Source: an uncultured Armatimonadota bacterium (GTDB taxonomy: Bacteria > Armatimonadota > Fimbriimonadia > Fimbriimonadales > Fimbriimonadaceae). From it: a DNA stretch of 64,000 nucleotides. The notes under the pieces are model-generated. The model was given only the letters and a program-made list of their open reading frames with translations. It was not told where the DNA came from and made no database searches. This document shows positions 8,223 through 16,181 of this stretch, in pieces. A program made the position numbers and the translations under genes. Location: contig CAIYMO010000033.1 in the NCBI GenBank assembly GCA_903927345.1, positions 1 through 64,000 on the forward strand, in the 5' to 3' direction. Each line of letters begins with the position of its first letter. Positions within the stretch are counted from its first letter, which is position 1.

Positions 8223-9227
8223 CTACTTCGCTTTCAGAGTCTCTTCGCCAGCAAGGCAGGCCTTCAGAGAATCCAACGCAACCTCGATTTGGTCGTCCCG
8301 TGGCTCCGAAGTTGTAATCAGCTGCGTCCAAAGCCCAGGCTTGAACATCACCATAATCGCCGCATTATCCCGAAACTTCCCGGCAAATCGCAGAAGCTCA
8401 TAAGCAATTCCCGCGATGAATGGCAGAACCGCGATGTGATAGATAAAGTTGCCCAGCGCGATCATCAAGGTATTGCCCTTGAACTGCGTGAAGTGATCCT
8501 CAAACCGTGGAATCCAAGGGAAGATCACAAAACCAAGAAGCAAAACAATAATCGCAAACGAGGTTCCGCAACGAGGGTGCAACCGAGTCTGTGCCTTGCA
8601 GTTCTCAAGCGTTAACTCCTGCTCTGCCTCGTATGTGTTGATCGCCTTATGCTCAGCACCGTGATACATAAAGACTTCTTTAACCTGCTTCATTTGGCTG
8701 ATGATCAAGAGGTAGCCAATGAAGAACGCAAACTTGATCGTCTCAACAAGAAGGTTTGTGACCTGAGGTCCAAGGTCAAACTTCTGCCGAAGCGTAGTCC
8801 CACCAACCTGCGGAAGATATTTGAACAGGAACAAGCTGAAAGCCAGCGAAACAACGATCGTTCCCGCAACGACGCCGTCCTGAATGGTCTTCGAAGCAAC
8901 GGGCTGCGAATTCTTGGTCACTTCCTCAGCAGCATCGACTACGTTTGCATCAGGCTTCTGATACTCGGTCGCTAATTGCACATCCGAAGCAAACTTCATC
9001 GCCCGAATTCCCAAGGACATCGCGTCAAGCAACGCCCATGATCCGCGAAGGAACGGCGCCTTGAGCCACTTTTGTCGCCCAATCCAAGTCTTTTCCAACG
9101 GCTCGGCTTTCACGACGAGTTCGCCGTTCGGAGCGCGACACGCAACCGCGAAGTACTTCGGCGACCGCATCATCACTCCTTCAATGATCGCTTGACCGCC
9201 AACACTCAGGAATTCATCCTTGGACAT
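8223..9227 (-). CDS. DUF1385 (YqhQ-family) membrane protein
   Basis: About 334 residues from ATG 9227, chosen because family members start just before the conserved 'GGQAIIEGVMMRSP' motif seen here at residues 10-23; the open frame upstream has no family similarity. 'EKTWIGRQKWLKAPFLRGSWALLD' and 'VFMYHGAEHKAINTYEAEQELT' are further DUF1385 signatures, the latter with His residues that could bind metal, followed by 'HPRCGTSFAIIVLLLGF'. About four membrane segments. The family has no established function; in Firmicutes members often lie near ribosomal protein and release factor genes. Here it is next to gltX on the same strand. Confidence 0.88.
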   Translation of the reverse strand: MSKDEFLSVGGQAIIEGVMMRSPKYFAVACRAPNGELVVKAEPLEKTWIGRQKWLKAPFLRGSWALLDAMSLGIRAMKFASDVQLATEYQKPDANVVDAAEEVTKNSQPVASKTIQDGVVAGTIVVSLAFSLFLFKYLPQVGGTTLRQKFDLGPQVTNLLVETIKFAFFIGYLLIISQMKQVKEVFMYHGAEHKAINTYEAEQELTLENCKAQTRLHPRCGTSFAIIVLLLGFVIFPWIPRFEDHFTQFKGNTLMIALGNFIYHIAVLPFIAGIAYELLRFAGKFRDNAAIMVMFKPGLWTQLITTSEPRDDQIEVALDSLKACLAGEETLKAK

Positions 9228-9370
9228 CGCTGTAAGTATAGCCGGGCAGAAGCGCGAGCAACGAGAAGCGAGTCCCGAGCCTTCTCGCATCAAACTAGGT
9301 CCCTAGCCCCACCTATTGTTAAGATTTGCTTAATCTAACCGACAATATGCGAACGGCACCGAACTTGCCG

Positions 9371-9376
9371 TAGACT
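9371..9376 (+). promoter_or_regulatory. -10 box of the small protein gene
   Basis: TAGACT lies 31 bases upstream of the proposed ATG 9408, so the transcript would begin near 9383 and contain the AAGGAGG Shine-Dalgarno at 9394-9400. No good -35 at the standard spacing. Confidence 0.3.
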
Positions 9377-9407
9377 TATCATGTCGAAAGACCAAGGAGG
9401 AGCAATC

Positions 9408-9608
9408 ATGGATACTCTGACAAACAGAGGACTGAAGCTCACCGAGGACGAAGCGTTCGCACTGTTGGGACTTTGTTTAACCAGCCCTGGGCCGGTTGAT
9501 GAAGCGACAGCGGTTGCAATGCGGAAATTGGCGGCCTATTGTTCGCAACGAAGCGAAAAGAGCAATTATATAATCAATCTAAATCAGGCAGCCGTAGCAC
9601 CTAGGTGA
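9408..9608 (+). CDS. Small acidic protein of unknown function, 66 aa
   Basis: A 66-residue protein starting at ATG 9408. This start is chosen because AAGGAGG (9394-9400) lies seven bases before it, the strongest Shine-Dalgarno in this part of the window; an ATG at 9381 in the same frame lies in front of that site. The sequence 'GLKLTEDEAFALLGLCLTS' followed by 'VDEATAVAMRKLAAYCSQ' suggests two amphipathic helices. No membrane segment and no family recognised. It has its own promoter-like sequence and a strong terminator, so it is a monocistronic, probably well-expressed gene. Confidence 0.65.
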   Translation: MDTLTNRGLKLTEDEAFALLGLCLTSPGPVDEATAVAMRKLAAYCSQRSEKSNYIINLNQAAVAPR

Positions 9609-9623
9609 GACGAAGCAAAGTAA

Positions 9624-9651
9624 GGGGAAGCAAGATGCTTCCCCTCTTTGT
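9624..9651 (+). terminator. Rho-independent terminator
   Basis: GGGGAAGCA (9624-9632), loop AGA, TGCTTCCCC (9636-9644), then TCTTTGT. A perfect 9-bp GC-rich stem with a T-rich tail 15 bases after the stop of the 66-residue protein gene. Confidence 0.85.
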
Positions 9652-9690
9652 ATCTGAACCTCTTTGTATCAAGGCCCTCAGGTCGGCATA

Positions 9691-10800
9691 ATGTTAACGA
9701 TGCTGACCGTCAAAGACGTCTTACGAACTCTAGAATCGTTCACCCCTGTGCGCTGGGCGTTCCATTTCGACAACGTCGGACTCCTAGTCGGATCAAAGGC
9801 TTCGAGCGTCAGCAAAATCGTCACCGCTCTCGATCCATCATTGGCTCTCGTCGAGAATGCAGTTAAAACCGGCGCAGAACTGGTCGTCACCCACCACCCA
9901 ATCCTCTGGTCAGGAACCAAATCGGTGACAGACACCAATCCAGATTCGGCATTCATCCTCGCCCTAGCCAAACACGGTATCTCGCACATCGCCGCACACA
10001 CAAACTGGGACGCTGCTCCAGGTGGCATCAATGACGTCCTTGCGGGCCTCCTAGGAATCCACAACCTCGGCTCATTTGGCTCCGCGGCAAGCGTGCCCTA
10101 CAGCAAGATCATCGTCTTCTGTCAGCAAGAGCAAGAAGACATTCTCCTCGATGTCATGGCCGAACACGGAGCAGGAAACATCGGTAACTACCGGCGATGC
10201 GGATTCAAAGCCCACGGAATCGGAACGTTCGAACCACTCCCTGGCTCAAACCCTTCCGTTGGCCGAATAGGAAAATCCGACGAGATCGAAGAAACCAAAG
10301 TTGAGATGATCTGCCCAACTCACAAGGTTTCCGAAGTCATCGCCGCGATGATCGAACGGCACAACTACGAACAACCCGCATTCGACGTTATCCCCCTCGC
10401 CCCTCTCGCCGAGCAACCTGCCGGCCGGATCGGAGCCCTCGCCGCGCCCTGTACGTTGCAAGAATTTCTCAACCGAACGGCATCCGCCCTTGGTGTTCCT
10501 CCCATGGCCTGGGGTGATCCCCAAAGGATGATTGAAACCGTGGCCGTCGTCGGCGGCTCGGCCGACGGAGAATGGCAAAACGCTCTCGACGCGGGTGCCG
10601 ACGTATTCGTCACCGGCGAAGTGAAGCACCACGTTTCGCTCGAAGCTGCAAGCGCTGGTCTTGCCATCGTTGCCGCCGGACACTATGCAACCGAAAACCC
10701 CGGTATGCGTGCATTGGCCGAGCAACTTGCCCTGCGCATGCCAAGCGTTCAGGTCAGCCACTTCGAACCCGCGTCTGGGTCCTTTGGTCGCAGCATCTAA
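9691..10800 (+). CDS. Nif3-like dinuclear metal centre protein
   Basis: About 369 residues, Nif3/YbgI/YqfO family (COG0327; often labelled GTP cyclohydrolase I type 2). Metal ligands are visible: the pair His68-His69 in 'VVTHHPILW', 'HTNWDAAPGGINDVLA' with its His/Asp, and near the C-terminus 'GEVKHH' and 'AAGHYATE'. The central insertion (about 125-225, 'YSKIIVFCQQEQEDILLDVMAEHGAG') matches the PII-like insert of the long, Firmicute-type members. The family forms toroidal hexamers; its role is still debated. ATG 9691 is preferred over a TTG at 9664; ATG 9700 is a further option. In Gram-positives the partner gene is usually trmK, which is absent here. Confidence 0.9.
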   Translation: MLTMLTVKDVLRTLESFTPVRWAFHFDNVGLLVGSKASSVSKIVTALDPSLALVENAVKTGAELVVTHHPILWSGTKSVTDTNPDSAFILALAKHGISHIAAHTNWDAAPGGINDVLAGLLGIHNLGSFGSAASVPYSKIIVFCQQEQEDILLDVMAEHGAGNIGNYRRCGFKAHGIGTFEPLPGSNPSVGRIGKSDEIEETKVEMICPTHKVSEVIAAMIERHNYEQPAFDVIPLAPLAEQPAGRIGALAAPCTLQEFLNRTASALGVPPMAWGDPQRMIETVAVVGGSADGEWQNALDAGADVFVTGEVKHHVSLEAASAGLAIVAAGHYATENPGMRALAEQLALRMPSVQVSHFEPASGSFGRSI

Positions 10801-10842
10801 GGCTCCGGAACCCTAAACGCACTACTCACCGTACTAACTGCC

Positions 10843-11580
10843 GTGAAAGCACTTCTGTTTCTGCCGCTCGGAGCCATTGCCTTGGCGGGCTACGTCTATG
10901 CCGGACACCACATCAGTCTATCGTCGGGCGGAAACCAGATCACCGGAAACGGAATCCTCAAAACCCAGAACCGACAAGTTGCTCCTTACAGCAAAATCGT
11001 CATCGGTTCGGCGTTCGAAGGGCAATTCTTCGAGACCACCCCAGGACCGCTGACGCTGAGTGCAGAATCAAACGTTCTTCCTCTCATCGAGACAAAAGTC
11101 GAAAACGACACCCTCTATGTGAACCTGAAAGGCTCGATGTCCCTGAAGCGCGGGCTGCGAATCACAGGTCGAACGGCAAAGATCTCGTCGGTCGACGCAT
11201 CCGGAGCAAGTCAGATCGAACTCAAGAATATTGGCCGACACGCCCTCACCGTTAAGGGCTCGGGAGCGAGCAAAGTCTCGGTCTTCGGCGCACCGAATAG
11301 CCTCAAGCTTGATGCATCGGGCGCAAGCCAAATGAAGTTCGGCAATCTCACGCTCGAAACCCTCGTTGCCGACCTGTCCGGCGCCTCCAACCTCACGTTG
11401 GCAGGCACAGTTCAGAACGCCACCGTTAGCGCCTCCGGCGCCAGCACGTTCGCAGGGAATATCTCCGGAGGAAAATTCAAAGGAACCGCATCGGGAGCCT
11501 CGAATCTCAACATTTCCGGTCATTTCACCACCTGTGTGACCAGCGCCAGCGGAGCCTCCCAGATTTCTCGACCCTATTGA
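10843..11580 (+). CDS. Secreted GIN-domain (DUF2807) protein
   Basis: A 245-residue exported protein starting at GTG 10843. TACTAA at 10832-10837 lies five bases upstream and there is no Shine-Dalgarno, suggesting a leaderless mRNA. After a signal peptide (MKALLFLPLGAIALAGYVYA) the whole protein is a GIN/DUF2807 right-handed beta-solenoid: 'VAPYSKIVIGSAFEGQF ... LSAESNVLPLIETKVENDTLYV' followed by repeated rungs carrying 'SGAS' (at least six: DASGAS, KGSGAS, DASGAS, DLSGAS, SASGAS, TASGAS). Such domains are common in outer-surface proteins of Bacteroidota and others and have no defined activity; adhesion is usually proposed. Confidence 0.85.
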   Translation: MKALLFLPLGAIALAGYVYAGHHISLSSGGNQITGNGILKTQNRQVAPYSKIVIGSAFEGQFFETTPGPLTLSAESNVLPLIETKVENDTLYVNLKGSMSLKRGLRITGRTAKISSVDASGASQIELKNIGRHALTVKGSGASKVSVFGAPNSLKLDASGASQMKFGNLTLETLVADLSGASNLTLAGTVQNATVSASGASTFAGNISGGKFKGTASGASNLNISGHFTTCVTSASGASQISRPY

Positions 11581-11648
11581 ATTGAACTTAACAAAATTGA
11601 TTCATACTGTAACTAGCCCAGTAATTTAACTGGGCAACTGGAATAACA

Positions 11649-11960
11649 ATGAGCATTTTTGATAAGGCAAAAGAAGTCGCTGCAGAAGCACTCGAGAAGA
11701 GCAAAGAAGTCGCAGCAAAAGCGGGTGACGTTGCAGGTGACCTGAAGGACAAAGCCGTCGACACCGCCGGAGATCTCAAGGACAAGGCTGTAGATGCTGC
11801 CGGAAACCTCAAAGACAAGGCTGCTGACCTAGCTGGAGATGTCAAGGATAAGGTCGTGGAAGTCGCCGAAAATGTGACCCACAAGGATCTCAACAAGGAT
11901 GGCGTCATCGGTTCTGCAACCGCCGAAGCCACCGAAACACCAGAAGAGCCAGAAGCCTAA
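11649..11960 (+). CDS. LEA-like 11-mer repeat protein with truncated EF-hand-like tail
   Basis: A 103-residue, Ala/Lys/Asp-rich protein without signal peptide. Residues 27-70 are four consecutive 11-mers of the form DxAGDxKDKAV (starting at D27, D38, D49 and D60), preceded by a degenerate 'KEVAAEALEKSKEVAAKAG'. This is the amphipathic-helix pattern of late-embryogenesis-abundant group 3 / CsbD-like stress proteins, which fold on drying or at membranes. The tail has 'DLNKDGVIG' (D80, N82, D84, G85, I87), matching the first half of an EF-hand or dockerin loop but lacking the usual Glu at position 12. The gene is monocistronic with its own terminator. A stress or desiccation role is inference. 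Confidence 0.7.
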   Translation: MSIFDKAKEVAAEALEKSKEVAAKAGDVAGDLKDKAVDTAGDLKDKAVDAAGNLKDKAADLAGDVKDKVVEVAENVTHKDLNKDGVIGSATAEATETPEEPEA

Positions 11961-11974
11961 GCTCAGTACACATT

Positions 11975-12018
11975 AACAAGCGGGGCCACGTCATCGACGG
12001 GGCCCCGCTTGTTTCTTA
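11975..12018 (+). terminator. Strong intrinsic terminator after the LEA-like gene
   Basis: A perfect 13-bp stem: AACAAGCGGGGCC (11975-11987) and GGCCCCGCTTGTT (12001-12013), with a 13-base loop and a short T-rich tail. It lies between convergent genes and mainly serves the plus-strand LEA-like gene. Confidence 0.8.
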
Positions 12019-12023
12019 AAGCC

Positions 12024-12530
12024 TCAGCGAGTCTCTTCGTAAACCGAGATATCTCCATCAATGACCTCGCCGGTCACATCAAGCCCCTCGCCTCGCTCCT
12101 TGGGAACGAACCTAAAGCGAATCACGTCTCGGTTGCCCGTGTTCACTCTGGGCGCACGTCGGTCTGTCGCGACAACAAGAACATAGCCCTTCGCTTCAGC
12201 AACAACCTTCCCATCAACGCTACGGTACATCGTGCCCTCACCAGCGAACTCCACGACGTTGTTACTCTTTGCAAAGCGAACACACTTCAGAAAGCCCGTC
12301 GCTACTGCGATATTGCGATTTCCGTCGCGGAACTCAGTTCTAAACTTCGCAAAGCCGCCGATCTCAACGCGCTCTCCAGCCGTCACCTTCTTCGAGTCAA
12401 TCTCAAAGCGGACGCGACGCCCGCCGTTCGCCTGCATCCATCCTTGACCTTTTGCGCCAATCACGGTCGTACCCGCCGCAAGCGCCAACATCGAGAGACC
12501 AGCCAATCCTGAAACAAATGTTGTTTTCAT
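12024..12530 (-). CDS. Exported protein of unknown function
   Basis: A 168-residue protein from ATG 12530, chosen because a signal peptide starts there (MKTTFVSGLAGLSMLALAAG). The mature part (about 145 residues) is basic with beta-strand character: 'VRFEIDSKKVTAGERVEIGGFAKF', 'FAGEGTMYRSVDGKVVAEAKGYVLVVATDRR', ending 'GEVIDGDISVYEETR'. No cysteine pair, motif or family is recognised. Convergent with the LEA-like gene and 80 bases downstream of the hydrolase-like gene on the same strand. Confidence 0.6.
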   Translation of the reverse strand: MKTTFVSGLAGLSMLALAAGTTVIGAKGQGWMQANGGRRVRFEIDSKKVTAGERVEIGGFAKFRTEFRDGNRNIAVATGFLKCVRFAKSNNVVEFAGEGTMYRSVDGKVVAEAKGYVLVVATDRRAPRVNTGNRDVIRFRFVPKERGEGLDVTGEVIDGDISVYEETR

Positions 12531-12610
12531 AGTGATACGGATTCCGAACAGAATCCCCTCTTCCAACTCTCATGATAGAGCCAACGAAACCGCCCACCGG
12601 GACTAAAGGT

Positions 12611-13432
12611 TCAGCGATTTCCGTAAACGGACCGCAAAATGTCCACCATGTGCCGCGCCTGAGTCATGTGAGAAGTGGGTGATGTGCCGTCATAGTGCCA
12701 AACGTGCAATTTGCGCTCGTCAAAGCGCCGGAAGAGACGCTGAGCCCCGGATTCGCTCGGCGTGTCTACCATCCGTTTACCCATCAACTCAACGGCAGCT
12801 TTCGACACCTCGTGAGTTCCTGCGTATGTCTCCGGCTCGATTGAAGAGCACGTCACAACGACGCTCGTTCGCCCGGACAAACCCCGTTGGAGTAAAGGCA
12901 CCCAGCACTTGGCGTACTCAGGATCAACAGTGCGCGGAGTCAAAAATGACCCGTACATCGAATCACTAAGAATTACCGTCTCGAGACGATTCAAAAAGTC
13001 TGGTTGCTTAATCAGCTCGCGGACAGCGCCATAGCCCGCTGAAAAACTCGTGACCACCAGGTTTCCCAGCTTGCCCTTGAGCGCAAATTCAAGCTGTCGC
13101 TTCCAAGGATCAAAAGAGCGGCGATCAGCCAAGAACGGCCGTGCGTAAATCGATGAGCCCTGACCGAAGTTGCACACCAAAACCGGGTCCCCAAAGCGTG
13201 CCGCTTGATACTGCGAGATCACATACCAAGGGGCAGAGTGAAAGTGGACCGCCACTCGGTTTCTTGCCTGAGGGCGCCAGCCATCAGGAATAAAGAGGCT
13301 CGCCTGAGCGTCTCCGACAATGATCGGCGTCACCCGCCCCCCGCGGATCGGCGTTGGCGCACCAACCGCAACCTCTGACATCACAACGGGCTTCAGTTGA
13401 TCGGCTAACCCGAGCGCTACCAGACTGACCAT
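12611..13432 (-). CDS. Alpha/beta-hydrolase-like exported protein
   Basis: A 273-residue protein with a short hydrophobic N-terminus. 'VVTSFSAGYGAVREL' is a typical nucleophile elbow (G/S-x-S-x-G), preceded by 'RVAVHFHSAPWYV', which fits the oxyanion-hole strand, and followed by 'ILSDSMYGSF' and a C-terminal 'TSHMTQARHMVDIL' that can supply the catalytic His. Substrate is unknown. The start codon directly abuts the stop codon of the 872-residue BNR protein gene (no intervening base), so the two are translationally coupled. Confidence 0.6.
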   Translation of the reverse strand: MVSLVALGLADQLKPVVMSEVAVGAPTPIRGGRVTPIIVGDAQASLFIPDGWRPQARNRVAVHFHSAPWYVISQYQAARFGDPVLVCNFGQGSSIYARPFLADRRSFDPWKRQLEFALKGKLGNLVVTSFSAGYGAVRELIKQPDFLNRLETVILSDSMYGSFLTPRTVDPEYAKCWVPLLQRGLSGRTSVVVTCSSIEPETYAGTHEVSKAAVELMGKRMVDTPSESGAQRLFRRFDERKLHVWHYDGTSPTSHMTQARHMVDILRSVYGNR

Positions 13433-16051
13433 CTACTTCTGCCTCGGATCCGCTCGCACCTCGAGCTGTTGCTGGTAGGGTTTTCCATCAACCGTAAGCC
13501 GCACGGTGTAGGTTCCCGGCTGAACAAATGCTCCACGCGAAACCGGCGTATTCTGCCAGATCGCCGCCATGCTCAGGCCTTTGGTCGAACCCGCCGTTCG
13601 CAGATCCCAAACAAACCGATGTGCACCCGGTGCTGCCGACACAACCTGCGGCGGTCGGGCCCAGCGAGGGTCAACGGTGATCGCCTTCGGATCAAGGGTT
13701 ACCGGAGCGTCAGCGGAGCTGAACGTTCGTACCGGCGATCCATTTGAATCAAGGATCTCCAACGTAACCTCCTTCGCTGCCGAACGCAAGAAGAAGTCGA
13801 TCGGCACACCATCGGGCGGATTCTGTCCACCAGGTTCCTCGGGGGGAAGGGGAGTATCACGATTCAGATTCCACTCGACCAAGTAGCCCACCGTAGGCGG
13901 ATAAAGTGTGTCCCCCAAGTTCCGAAGCGGAGTGATCGAGTCCATGATCCAGAAAGATCGCCCGTGAGTTCCCACCACAAGATCGTCGTTGTGGACAACA
14001 ATATCCCGAATCGACGTGGCGGGCATATTCATTCGGAGAGGCGACCAAGATTGACCATCATTCACCGAAAAATGCACCATCCGCTCAGTTGCCGCGAACA
14101 GCAACCCAGGTTTCTTCGGATCCTCACGCACCGCATTGACCGGAGCGTTGCCCGGAAGCCCCGCCACCTTCAGCGCCCACGACTGTCCGAAATCATGCGT
14201 AACGTAAACGTACGGCTTCAGATCATCGCACCGAAGGCGATTGACCGAGACGTAAGCCGTACCCTGATCGAAGTGCCCAGCATCGATCTGAGATACTTTG
14301 CTCCAAGAGGTCACACCTGGCGGAGTTACATTCACCCACTTCAAACCGCCATCGCGAGTCACCCAAACCAAACCATCGTCGGTACCAGCCCAGATAAGCT
14401 TTTCGTCCAAAGGTGAGGGTCCAACCGAGTAGATCACCCCTCGGCGATTCATCGTCTTACCCTGGTTAGAAACTTCAGCGAAAGGAGCCGGCACATCCCA
14501 GGTCTCTCGCGAAAGGTCGGGGCTGATCAGCTGCCACGTCACCCCGCCATCCGTAGTCTTGAGCAAGTGGTTTGCCGCCAAAAACAGAATATAGGGATTC
14601 GCTGGTGAGAACAGCATCGGCATTGTCCGCAAGAATCTCAAGCTGCTGTCGTTCGGGCGAATATTGGTGACCTTGCCCGTCCGCTTATCGTATTTCGACC
14701 CCTTTGAGCCGTAAATGATGTTCGGATTCACCGGGTCCGGAGCGATATAGGCGTACTCCTCCGCTCCCACTGGTCGCCAGTCACGAAACGTGATCTGACC
14801 GTCAACGCCCCGACTTGGAACGCCCGCCGATCCGCTCTCCTGCTGACCACCAAAAACGTTGTAGGGAAACTCGTTATCGGTGATCACGTGATAAAACTGC
14901 GCCGTTGGCTGGTTGTACCAACTGCTCCAAGTCTCTCCGCCGTTCACGCTGATTGTCGCCCCCTGGTCAGCGGCTAAACCGATGAGTTGAGGGTTCGTCG
15001 GATGGATCCAAATCGTGTGGTAGTCATCTCCGCCCGGCGCACCCTTGATGCATACGAAGTTGTAGCCTCCATCCGTCGATTTGTACATCGACGTGTTACC
15101 AGCGTAAACAACATCCGGATTCGTTGGGTCAACCCGAATCTCCGCAAAATCGTCGCCTCTCCCCCGAATTCGCGATTCATCGTTGGTCTTCTTCCAATGT
15201 GCGCCCGCATCGTCCGAGCGATACACTCCGCCATCCGTCTTTGCGTCGACCATCGCGTACAAGCGCTTCGGATTCGCTTTGCAAATCGTGAATCCAATTC
15301 TGCCCACGGAGTCCGGCATCCCACTCTTCAACTGCGACCAAGTCGAACCACCATCCACCGACTTGTAAAGTCCACTCGTGATGCCCGCCCAGTTTCCATT
15401 CTCCCAGGGCGCTTGACGAGCCGCCCAGAGCGAGGCATAAATCGTTTTTGGCTGCACGGGGTCAATGGCCACCGCCACCGCTCCGGTGTTGAAATCTGGT
15501 CCCAAAACCTTTTCCCAGCTCTTGCCACCATTCAGCGTCCGAAAAACGCCCCGCCTAGGATTCGGACCATAAGGGTGCCCAAGAACTGCCGCGAAAACTC
15601 GGTCCGGATTGCGAGGATCAACGGCAATCCCGCTAATCTGTTGCCCATCCTCCAGACCCGTGTTAACCCACGTCTTACCTCCGTCGGTCGTTTTGTAAAC
15701 ACCATCGCCAACGCTCAGATCGGGCCGTTGAAGGCCCTCCCCCGAGCCAACATAAATGATCTTGGGATTCGACTGAGCAATCGCCAAGCAGCCCACCGAA
15801 CCCGTCGGTGCGGAATCAAAAATGGGGTTCCAGGTATGCCCGAAGTCGGTCGTCTTCCAAACGCCCCCGTTGTTCACGCCGATATAAAGCTCATTGGGAC
15901 GACTCCAAACTCCGTCGATTCCGACGGTCCGTCCACCCCGAAACGGCCCAATACACCTCCAGCTGAGGCAGTTGTATTGTTCAAGAGGGACAGTCTGCCC
16001 AATCGCCACGACTGAGCAGACAAATGCGATGAGCGAGGAGATCAATCTCAC
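13433..16051 (-). CDS. Secreted VPS10/sortilin-type BNR-repeat protein
   Basis: An 872-residue exported protein with a signal peptide (MRLISSLIAFVCSVVAIG). It is built almost wholly of beta-propeller blades carrying Asp-box/BNR motifs (S/T-x-D-x-G-x-x-W): 'TTDFGHTWNP', 'TTDGGKTWVN', 'SVDGGSTWSQ', 'SDDAGAHWKK', 'VNGGETWSSW', 'TTDGGVTWQL', 'TRDGGLKWVN', 'THDFGQSWAL' and others. A C-terminal beta-sandwich (about 740-872; 'APGAHRFVWDLRTAG', 'VQPGTYTVRLTVDGK') is typical of this widespread family, often annotated as glycosyl hydrolase BNR although catalysis is not established. GTG start at 16051 with TAGCGT six bases upstream (leaderless pattern). In an operon with the following hydrolase-like gene. 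Confidence 0.85.
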   Translation of the reverse strand: MRLISSLIAFVCSVVAIGQTVPLEQYNCLSWRCIGPFRGGRTVGIDGVWSRPNELYIGVNNGGVWKTTDFGHTWNPIFDSAPTGSVGCLAIAQSNPKIIYVGSGEGLQRPDLSVGDGVYKTTDGGKTWVNTGLEDGQQISGIAVDPRNPDRVFAAVLGHPYGPNPRRGVFRTLNGGKSWEKVLGPDFNTGAVAVAIDPVQPKTIYASLWAARQAPWENGNWAGITSGLYKSVDGGSTWSQLKSGMPDSVGRIGFTICKANPKRLYAMVDAKTDGGVYRSDDAGAHWKKTNDESRIRGRGDDFAEIRVDPTNPDVVYAGNTSMYKSTDGGYNFVCIKGAPGGDDYHTIWIHPTNPQLIGLAADQGATISVNGGETWSSWYNQPTAQFYHVITDNEFPYNVFGGQQESGSAGVPSRGVDGQITFRDWRPVGAEEYAYIAPDPVNPNIIYGSKGSKYDKRTGKVTNIRPNDSSLRFLRTMPMLFSPANPYILFLAANHLLKTTDGGVTWQLISPDLSRETWDVPAPFAEVSNQGKTMNRRGVIYSVGPSPLDEKLIWAGTDDGLVWVTRDGGLKWVNVTPPGVTSWSKVSQIDAGHFDQGTAYVSVNRLRCDDLKPYVYVTHDFGQSWALKVAGLPGNAPVNAVREDPKKPGLLFAATERMVHFSVNDGQSWSPLRMNMPATSIRDIVVHNDDLVVGTHGRSFWIMDSITPLRNLGDTLYPPTVGYLVEWNLNRDTPLPPEEPGGQNPPDGVPIDFFLRSAAKEVTLEILDSNGSPVRTFSSADAPVTLDPKAITVDPRWARPPQVVSAAPGAHRFVWDLRTAGSTKGLSMAAIWQNTPVSRGAFVQPGTYTVRLTVDGKPYQQQLEVRADPRQK

Positions 16052-16080
16052 GAAGCCACGCTACCTCAAAAAGGAGTCTG

Positions 16081-16166
16081 TGGTGGGCGAGGAGAGAGTC
16101 GAACTCTCACGGCTATTAACCGCTGGAACCTAAATCCAGTGCGTCTACCAATTTCGCCACTCGCCC
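16081..16166 (-). tRNA. tRNA-Leu (anticodon UAG)
   Basis: An 86-base cloverleaf on the minus strand with the CCA end encoded (complement of TGG at 16081-16083). The acceptor GGGCGAG pairs with CTCGCCC; the anticodon stem CTGGA/TCCAG encloses TTTAGGT, giving anticodon UAG. A long variable arm and a T arm with GTTCGA are present, as expected for a class II tRNA-Leu. Confidence 0.97.
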
Positions 16167-16181
16167 GAGTGAAACTCTAGT

